Source: Aphelocoma coerulescens (taxonomy: Eukaryota > Chordata > Aves > Passeriformes > Corvidae). From it: a DNA stretch of 64,000 nt. A model generated the notes under the pieces. It saw only the letters and a program-made list of their open reading frames with translations, was not told the origin of the DNA and searched no databases. The translations under genes were made by a program, and so were the position numbers. Below are positions 56,004-64,000 of the stretch, piece by piece. Every line of letters starts with the position of its first letter. Positions within the stretch are counted from its first letter, which is position 1. Where the stretch lies: contig NC_091017.1 of NCBI RefSeq assembly GCF_041296385.1, positions 12,642,001-12,706,000 of the forward strand. The letters are read 5' to 3'.

Positions 56004-58277
56004 ACAAGACAAGGCACACACACAAACAAGTCTAACCTATCACATATTAAAGGACGTCATAGAGGCACAGGGCCATTGGATGATGATCTGGGCAAAACCC
56101 CTGACAAGATACAGGTGGTATCCCAGGCTTTGGACAAGCATGGGAGGGAAGGGCACAGGGACAAAAGCACCTGCCAGCTCCACTTTCTCTCCCCATCCCG
56201 CCACCCTGCTGGCAGAGCCCTCCTTCTCTGCGGAGCACTGCATTGTGAAATATCCAGATCCAAGCCAAGACAGCCTTCAAATATTACTATGTGGCTCCAT
56301 TTTCTACAGTATCTTCCATAAAGCAAGTTATTATTTTTCTGGCAATTCACTCAGGAGCAATGGGCAGATTTTCCCATTTGATGGTAACAACCATAAGTTG
56401 ACAATACAGACATATCAATTGCATCTCCACAGCATCCAAATACAGACCTTTTAATAGAGGTTTTGTTGTTGTTTTCTTCAGCATACCAAGAACATCTCTT
56501 TTAAAATATATTTAGCTTGTTTGGTGTCATGGATAGTCTATTTCTCCAGCAGCAAAATATCCACTCTATTATCAGATTCTGAGTTGAAATCAATCCAGAA
56601 ATACAATGTTAGTGCAATAACGACACATTTTAGCAGAATAAATCATTGCTTTCCTCACCACAAGAGTGGCTTGTGCTGCAACAAGTCACCTATTTGGAAC
56701 ACGTTACTCCCTATAATTAACAGCATGGTTCCCTTCCCTTCCTACATGGGGCTATGCATGATCTCACATGCTCCCTTTTAAGTGCCCATCGATATTTGAT
56801 GCTCACCTACAAGGGTTGCATAATGGAGGCAATACATCTTCAGTGAAGAAAAATGACAGAATAAGAAGACTAAACCAATTCATCGCTTAATGCAAAGTGT
56901 TACTTTGCTGCAACCAGAGCATTGTGCCAGGATTGATTACAAACAAGACGACACCTCCATATGGACTGTCTGCTATATTAGTACCCATTCATTTTGGAGC
57001 CTGTATTACTGCAGAGAATAGATTATGTCTCAGGTACACAGTAAATATCCCATTGAGTATAATGTCTCTTCCCAGCAAGCAACTGAGTTTTGCCTCACAT
57101 ACCATGGTTTTGTAAACAAGATAAGGAAACAGAGAAACACCAAGAGATGGGGAGACTTGCAAAAAGCTCAGCTGATAGCTGTTTCCATGAAGGACATGCT
57201 AAAAATTCAGTGAGTTGATGTTAGAGGGAAGTTGAGGCAGGGGAAGCAGTTACAAAAGGCTTGTCCTTGCTCCTGAAAGGGAGAAAGCCCTAAAAGGTTT
57301 CCAGAGTCCTCCAGGTATCACTGAGACAAAAGCAAACCTTTCTGGTTTCAGACATTTAGTGGTTCATGATGTCCAGCTCTATTCAGGCATGCTGCAGCAT
57401 TCAAAAAAATCAAATCAGAAAAGTTTAAAAGTCTGCAGACTGCAAAGTGAACACACTGGGAGAAATTTGGCTTGTCTTTGTCTCCTTCCCACTGTCTGCT
57501 TGTTGATTAGTCATCTCCAGGTACTGCTGGAGCACTCCCTTCTCAGCACAGCCCAGGAACCCCCTGCTCCCCTCAACAACTTCCTAGACAAGATATCTTG
57601 CTCAAATATTGGGTCATGACATGGCAAGCACAACAAGAGCTGGTTAAAGGAACACTGTGTTACTACCAGTTCCACTCTCTGTGCCTGTGCTTGGGGCTAC
57701 TCCTGCAGCCCCCAGGTTCAGCAGTTCCCTGCTCATGTGCTTTCACTGCAAAAGAAACACCCTCTTTCCTCCTCCATGCTACTCACACTCCGGTGGTTTG
57801 CAAGGACTCAGGCTTATTTGTCAAATGCTCTGCTAGCCTAACGCAGATGGTGACAGCTCCTGAAAATTCAGTGACAAGGGAAAAAATAAGAACATTTTTA
57901 ATCAGTCTTCCATACATGAAGGAAGGGGTGACAGCCATGCTGGGCCATCCTTACACACAGATATAGGCTGGGAGAAAATGTCACTTCCATGATTTACAGA
58001 GGATCAGCACTATTGGAAGTGTTGCATAAAATTATGGTGCTTGCATGTTCTCAACTTCCAGGCAATCTGCTGCCAGGGAGTTTGGTGGACAAAGGGATCC
58101 TCTGAAAAAATTAAAGCTTCTTACAGTAATTCTGCCTTGGAGGGAATGGGAAGCTCAACATTTCCTCACATTTTGGATACATGAGTCCAGCTGAGTCTGT
58201 TTATGTGCAATAAAACATATTTGCCATAAATGGTCAAGATGTGGGGTTGGGGTTTTCCCTCCTTTTTCTTTCCATTC
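56004..58277. other. intergenic, nothing recognised
   Basis: AT-rich sequence with short frames (up to about 130 codons at 55929-56321, partly inside the LTR). No domain, RNA gene or repeat was identified. Confidence 0.5.
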
Positions 58278-58282
58278 ACTGG

Positions 58283-59084
58283 TGTTGGGGTTTTAGTTTA
58301 GTCCTAGTTTTTTTTTCCTGTTAAAGGAATTTTTTCCCATATGCATGTTGCTAGGGGACAAATGGCCGTACTTAAGAGAAGACAAAAGGGCCTCGACAGG
58401 CTTTTGGTTTTCACCTGGGTGTGAGTTCAGTTCGCTCTCAGCACCCGGAGAGAGAGGCTGCAGAGGGGGGAGATGCTGGTTCCTGTTTTCGGCCGTCTTT
58501 CTGCTGGAAACAACGCCGGGATCCCAGGGCTGCTTTCCCTGACCTGCTGGAGGCTGGGCTGTGGCCGCCCTGCCCCGCTGCTGCTTCGAGCCTTCGCTGC
58601 ATTGTAGCCGTGCTCGCCCTGCCTGCCTGGACCTCTGGGGGGTTCCCCTTTTGGATACATCTCGTCTGCCACCCGGGATTTGTGTTTGTGCCTGCCGCTC
58701 CAGCCTGCCGTTCCAGCCTGCTGTTTTCTGAGAGTCCGGGACCGGCTGCCCAGCAGTTTGTGAAGCCTTTGTTCCATCTTTCCCCGGGATCCCAGGCCAC
58801 CAGTGCTGTGTGCAGAACTGCACCCAAGGGGAAATAGCCTGACAGCCGAGAAGGCTGGGACTGGGTTTGTGTTTGCTGTTACTGTCATAGTTGTTGTTTT
58901 GTTTGACTGGTTATATATCTATATATATATATAGTAAAGAACTGTTATTCCTATTTCCCACATCTTTGCCTAAAGGCCCTTGATTTCAAAATTATAATAA
59001 CTCAGAGGGAAAGGGGTTATATCTGCCACTTCAAGGCAGGCTTCTGCCTTCCTTAGCAAACACCTGTCTTTCAAAACCGAGACA
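58283..59084. mobile_element. solo LTR A of an inverted pair, TSD ACTGG
   Basis: Starts TGTTGGGG and ends CCGAGACA, flanked by perfect ACTGG duplications at 58278-58282 and 59085-59089. At 802 bp it is the reverse complement of the LTR at 59950-60847, apart from substitutions and a 96 bp deletion. A TATATATA stretch at about 58912-58932 lies 150 bp from the ACTGG-proximal right end. That placement fits transcription to the right, but orientation is not settled. Its GC-rich middle creates long meaningless frames on both strands. Confidence 0.87.
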
Positions 59085-59089
59085 ACTGG

Positions 59090-59540
59090 ATTGCCAGATC
59101 AATGAAGAAACATAAAGAGGCAGACAGATCCATGGGAGCCAGCTCAGAAAAGATCCTCACCCAGACCCAACATTTTACACTCCCCTTGATGCCCACACCT
59201 TCCATCCCTCCTTCTCCAAACTGAACAAGTAAAAACCTCTGAGACAGTTTTTTTTGGGATATGTCAAAAAGAGAAACATCTTTGTCGTAAATGAAGTAAA
59301 CAGTTTGGCTTTCGCATTCATGGGATGACGAGAAATTGGTGTGAAGTTATTGCTGTTATTAGTATATGATTGAGTTGTCAATTAGTCCCTAAAGTTAAGA
59401 AAGTTTACAGTCTTATATTCTTCACTGTTACAAATGTTTAAATGCTAAGTGTTACTCTAATGTTCCAGTCAAAGTTTAAAAGTTTAGACTGTATTACAAA
59501 ACCTTGTAATATTTCTTGAATTAATCTTCAAGTTAAGCTG
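59090..59540. other. spacer between LTRs, nothing recognised
   Basis: AT-rich sequence without recognisable features. Confidence 0.5.
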
Positions 59541-61020
59541 TGTTGCAGAAAGGGAAAGCCCTCACGTGTTGCCAAGGAGCTATATTTAGAAAGCCAGATG
59601 GGAGCCTGTCATGGAGCTCCATGGAAACCATGAATTTCAATGCAGGATTCTCCCGCCAGAAATCTGGACGACATCACCCAGAGACTGCAACCCTAGCAGC
59701 AAGCGAGCCATTGGTCAAAAGACTTTACATCATAGCCTAAACTAGAGCCAATGATTTGGACTTTGAAAGGACTCTACCAGTCCTCTCCTACTTTGACGAT
59801 GGGACACTGGGCAGTGATGGGAGGAGCCAGAGGGATATAAAATTCCAGTCCCGGACTGGAGACTGCTTTTTTTGCTCAGGATTAGCATAAGCAAAGCCTG
59901 CCAATGTGGGTATTAGGCCTGCTTCTTAGAAGACTTTTGCTTGGGACTGTGTCTTGGTTTTGAAAGACAGGTGTCTGCTAAGGAAGGCAGAAGCCTGCCT
60001 TGAAGTGGCAGATATAACCCCTTTCCCTCTGAGTTATTATAATTTTGAAATCAAGGGCCTTTAGGCAAAGATGTGGGAAATAGGAATAACAGTTCTTTAC
60101 TATATATAGATATATATAACCAGTCAAACAAAACAACAACTATGACAGTAACAGCAAACACAAACCCAGTCCCAGCCTTCTCGGCTGTCAGGCTATTTCC
60201 CCTTGGGTGCAGTTCTGCTCGCAGCCGGCAGGGATCGCTGGCGGCTCCCGGTGAGCAGGGCAGGTGCAATGGTTCCCCCGCGGCTGCAGGGGGAGCTCCG
60301 GAGCGAGCTCGGGGAGCACACAGCACTGGTGGCCTGGGATCCCGGGGAAAGATGGAACAAAGGCTTCACAAACCGCTGGGCAGCTGGTCCCGGACTCTCG
60401 GAAAACAGCAGGCTGGAACGGCAGGCTGGAGCGGCAGGCACACAAACACAAATCCCGAGTGGCAGACGAGATGTATCCAAAAGGGGAACCCCCCGGAGGT
60501 CCAGGCAGGCAGGGCGAGCACGGCTACAACGCAGCGAAGGCTTGAAGCAGCAGCGGGGCAGGGCGGCCACAGCCCAGCCTCCAGCAGGGCAGGGAAAACG
60601 GCTTTGGGATCCCAGCGTTGTTTCCAGCAGAAAGAAAAATGGCCGAAAACAGGAACCAGCAGCTCCTTTCTCTGCAGCTTCTCTCTCCGGACGCTGAGAG
60701 TGAACTGAACCCACACTCAGGTGAAACAAAAGAGTAGCCAGGCCCTTTTGTCTTCTCTTAAGCACCCAGCGATTTATCGTCTTAGTAACAGAATGGGGGA
60801 AAATTCCTTTAACAGAAAAAAACCCTAGATCTCTTAAAACCCCAACAGACTAGCAAACCCCACTGCTGTGGGTCTCTGCATTGGGTCAATAGCCGTACTG
60901 GCGCTAAGGGTCTTTGATCGCTGTGAACCTGGATAAGCTATTTTTGATTAGGGACTTTGGTCGTGTTGTTTAATAAATTAAATTTTAAAATTCAAATTGA
61001 GTGTGGCTTCATTCCTGACA
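59541..61020 (+). mobile_element. probable older LTR hosting the 59950-60847 insertion; ends uncertain
   Basis: Sequence flanking the nested LTR looks like a retroviral promoter and tail. There is a TATA word in gggatataaaattcc (about 59832-59846) on the left and AATAAA at about 60973 followed by an AT-rich stretch ending CCTGACA at 61020 on the right. With the nested LTR removed these are spaced as in one LTR. I could not find a matching target duplication. A left end at TGTCATGG (59607) is an alternative. Confidence 0.45.
59950..60847. mobile_element. solo LTR B of an inverted pair, imperfect TSD GACTG/GACTA
   Basis: Starts TGTCTTGG and ends CCCCAACA. It is the same family as 58283-59084 in the opposite orientation and is 898 bp long. 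It is flanked by GACTG (59945-59949) and GACTA (60848-60852), a duplication with one mismatch. It contains a 96 bp GC-rich segment (about 60216-60320) absent from the other copy. The different flanks show that the two LTRs inserted independently. Confidence 0.85.
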
Positions 61021-61919
61021 ATCCTCAACCTTCCTACACCCTCTACAAAACAAGTAAGGATCATCCCATTTCACAGATAAGGAGGCTGAAAGGGCTTTCA
61101 GGGCTTTTTCAGATTGGAGCCAGATAGAACTGAAGAATTGTGGAAAATTGAGGAAATCATCCAGATTTGCAGCTGCTGGAGCCTCTGACTTGCTGTGCTT
61201 CCCCAGGGAGGCCTCACATATGTGGAAAAACAGCTCTGAAAAGCAACAGTATTGTTTGCTAATGTTGGTAGCAGATTATAAAGCAGAAACAACAGCAGCA
61301 TTTTTCTTTCCCTCTCCTTTTTTACATTTTCCTTCACTTCACCAGCAGGGGAAAAGACTTCCCTATGCAAGCACAGAAAAAGGGAAGAAAATCAAGCAAT
61401 TTTCCATCTCCAATCAAAATGGTCACTTCCCCTTTGATTATAAATTCCAAATAAAATTACTATTGTTCCATTTCCTTTGAATGCATTACAAAAAAAGCAA
61501 TTGCCATTTTTCGGTTGCAACTGCAGCCACCTTCCTCCCTATGCATTATTTTCACACCAGGTCTTTCCAGACATCATTCATAATTAGCTGATATTTAGCT
61601 GACACGTAGCTGATCTTTCCATTTCTCTTTTGGTTTAGCAGAGCCCTACAGACCATGGTGAGGAGGATTTTAAGCAATCACATGGTTTCCTGTACCCTTG
61701 GTCTCTCTTTCCTGTGCAAGAGAACACTGTTATGGAAAGACAGGGCATCAAACCCTGTGCTGGCAGCACCTTTCAGCTCCCTCTTTACATGGAGCACATT
61801 CTCCCAGCCCACAGATGGTGTCTGTGGCTCTGCTGTGCCCTTACCAAGATTTAAGAGGAAAGCAGAGGCAAGTTCAGAGGTTGCACGGCTCATTGCACTA
61901 CTGTAGAAAGTCCCCCTCC
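61021..61919. other. intergenic, nothing recognised
   Basis: Short frames only (up to 110 codons), no domain recognised. Confidence 0.5.
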
Positions 61920-62610
61920 TGGTGAAACACAGAATTTTAAAAGAAACATACAGGTTTAGTTAGATAGTTAGTTAATTCAGCTGTGCTGCATTTAGTTAAA
62001 ACAGAAGTGAGCTTGATCAATTAAAAGTTAATAGTTAGTTAAGAAAAGCTGAACCTGAAATGAGTTTTCAAGATGTGAGTAAATGATTACTAAATAACTG
62101 ATTACCTGTTACTTCTATGTTAGTTTAGCTGTGCTTAAAATGAGAAACAGAAACACTGATAAGTAGATCTAGGGAACAGTAAACAATTATCAATTTCCTC
62201 CCCATCTGAGAATCTATTCAAAGTCACGCAAAGAAGAACTGGAAGGTCACCAAAAGTAATTTGTATTGTCAAAACCCACGAAGGCAGAAAGATCAAATTG
62301 ACGAAGACTACTTTTACTTCATCTTCATGACCACTGGCCCAGTTTAGGGAGCATACCACGCATGCTTAATGACATTTAAGCTAATTTCCATACAAAGCGG
62401 AGAATGGGAGGTGTTAATGTTATAAACATGCATTTATATTTTGAATATTCATAACTTTTGAAGATAAATATATTCTCTATTAGCTTGTACCTTTGCACTG
62501 CGTATCAGAGAATTATCCCGCACAGCTGCCCGGCACTGGAATAAACATACACTTTCTAACTCTAAACTGTTAGAGAGTCTTTGTCCGTCTCATTTGGGTA
62601 TCAATATTAG
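61920..62610 (+). mobile_element. probable LTR remnant, boundaries uncertain
   Basis: The segment 62505-62610 has the form of an LTR R/U5 region: AATAAA in ggaataaacatac (about 62540), then ctaaactgttagagagtc and a tail ending caatattaga. It resembles an avian ERVL-type LTR end from memory. The left limit is a guess from the gttagtta-rich sequence that precedes it, and no target duplication was found. Confidence 0.4.
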
Positions 62611-62886
62611 ATCCATACCCCTATTTTGGTAATTTAGTGGCTCCTTCATGCCAATGGAAGTGGAATAGAAAATTGTGCAAGTAGCTGCTATGAGAACAGA
62701 GACAAATTGTAGCAAAACACAACGTGAGTGCTTTGTGTCCCTACATTCAGTTTAGAAACAGACACAAAGTCTGCATTAGATAAAGGATTTTCCTTGCATC
62801 CTAGTAAACAAAAATGTAATGGACAATACACCTCCTTGCTAAGTCTGCCAGTGTCACACTGAGGGTTTTGGTACCTGTCCCCCACC

Positions 62887-62987
62887 CCAGGTTGGATGGG
62901 GCTTTGAGCAACCTGGTCTAGCAGAAGGTGTTAGAAGTAGTTGATCTTTAATGCTCCTTCCAAGCCAAATAATGCCGTGATTCTATG
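62887..62987 (+). mobile_element. CR1 LINE 3'-terminal fragment
   Basis: Matches the last ~100 bp of avian CR1 (caggttggatggggctttga, then gcaacctggtctagcaga) and ends in the ATTCTATG octamer at 62980-62987. It is severely 5'-truncated, as most CR1 copies are. Confidence 0.92.
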
Positions 62988-64000
62988 ATCATTCCACCAT
63001 GGGAGAAGCAGAGTTGCTGAAGAAATCAATTATATCAAATATGCCCAGGGATGCAATCCAAGTCCAGAAGTCCCATCCAAGGCCATACTGAATGGATAGG
63101 ACTGCTTGGTAGGTTTGCATTTGGGTAGCAGTGTTGACTATTTCCAAACTTCACAGTATGCAAGTGTCAGGACATCAAAGGGTGCCCCATGAGACCTGCT
63201 TAATCTCTTGCTGTGTATATTAGCCAAGTCACATGAAAACAAGAAGTGACACACCACAAATGCTTTCTGCTCTGCACCCAGGGTTGATGTGTGACACAGT
63301 GAGAGGGGCAGAAATAGTCTGTTTTCAGGCAAGGAGAGATGCAGTACCCTGGTGAGACCTGATAAAGCCATGCAGATCTGGCATGGCAGTGTGTTTATAT
63401 GCTCCATTACGTGCCAAACCCAAAAGAAACAATATTCCCAGTGTAGTAAAGTCCAGCTGCCCATGCTCTCTTCCAAGGTAAAAACTTTAAGGAAGCAAAT
63501 TCTGTAATTTCAAGGACATCTGTGAATCTAAACTCACACCAGAATGTAAATAAAAAGTAGCAAAAGCCAGATTTGCCTTGTTATCAACGTTGCCTAAAGC
63601 ACTACTCATCAGTGCCACAACTAGCTGGCTGAAGCATCCTTTGAATTGGTTAAAAAACTGGAGGACAAGGAGAAGGAAGAATGGCATGATGCCACACACA
63701 AAATAATTCTTCGTTCCAGTTACACAAACACAAAGGTTGATGTATCCAGCAAATACTGCCCATCGCATGCACTTAATTGCTTTGTAGTCTATTCATCCTG
63801 TCCGCTTAATTAAAACTCTCCTCAACCCAGAGATTTTTTTGTAAGAAACTCCAGAAACTCGGTGAAAATTGTTCCTTCATCAATCAGTGGACTTTTTTCT
63901 TATTTATTCTTGGTTTTGGTCTGTGCCTCAAGAGAAAGATGAAAACAGAGTCAATCCCACCACCTGCACCTTGCAGAGGCAAGGACAAAGAGATGGCAGT
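62988..64000. other. intergenic, no gene called
   Basis: Contains minus-strand frames of 112 (63138-63476) and 93 codons (63487-63768). The second has a hydrophobic stretch that could pass as a membrane segment. Neither has a recognisable family, splice context or neighbour to support it. Confidence 0.45.

Noticed and set aside
58293..58888. Long frames of 129-176 codons on both strands
   Set aside because: They lie wholly inside the solo LTR 58283-59084 and mirror those in 59950-60847. They come from the GC-rich LTR middle, not from genes.
63487..63768. 93-codon minus-strand frame with a hydrophobic segment as a small membrane protein
   Set aside because: No family recognised, no exon or promoter context, and the length is within chance for AT-rich DNA on this scale.

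Overview
The window reads as vertebrate, and most likely bird, genomic DNA. The avian signs are CR1 LINE fragments, one of which ends in the ATTCTATG motif typical of avian CR1, plus several solo retroviral LTRs resembling families I know from songbird genomes. That family resemblance is from memory; no search was run. I recognise no protein-coding exon, rRNA, tRNA, CRISPR array or bacterial feature.

Bases 1-44492 form one head-to-tail macrosatellite array with a unit of about 1.98 kb. There are 22 complete units (1979, 1982 or 1983 bp) and a truncated 23rd. The array enters from beyond the left edge, so its true size is unknown. Each unit has two CpG-rich flanks (roughly unit positions 1-600 and 1135-1982) around an AT-richer core. 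Units differ at only a few sites. Those sites define haplotypes showing a five-unit higher-order block of about 9.9 kb (units 3-7, repeated as units 8-12), a more recent two-unit duplication (around units 11-14), a three-unit recurrence (units 17, 20, 23) and patchy gene conversion. Long open frames occur on both strands of every unit, but nothing supports them as genes.

The right edge of the array lies at 44492-44494. Unit 23 breaks off at about unit position 907 and joins a diverged partial copy (44494-44640), as though a deletion had fused the last homogenised unit to a decayed 24th. In the best-aligned 93 bases this relic matches 80 and has lost 6 of 13 CpGs. Most private single-base changes inside the array are also CpG transitions. 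Together these suggest germline methylation countered by ongoing homogenisation.

The right flank (44641-64000) is ordinary AT-richer intergenic DNA with a dense cluster of transposon remains between 53.5 and 62.6 kb. Three solo LTRs have perfect target-site duplications: 53508-54673 (CTCAT), 54763-55998 (GCAGG, itself hit by two later insertions) and 55047-55324 (GGTGTC, nested in the previous one). A related pair of LTRs lies in opposite orientation at 58283-59084 and 59950-60847. CR1 fragments lie at 46214-46272, 46925-47782 and 62887-62987.

The main biological interest is the CpG-rich macrosatellite. Its format resembles arrays with chromatin or non-coding RNA roles in other vertebrates (D4Z4, DXZ4, the galliform MHM array), but no homology to any of them is claimed.
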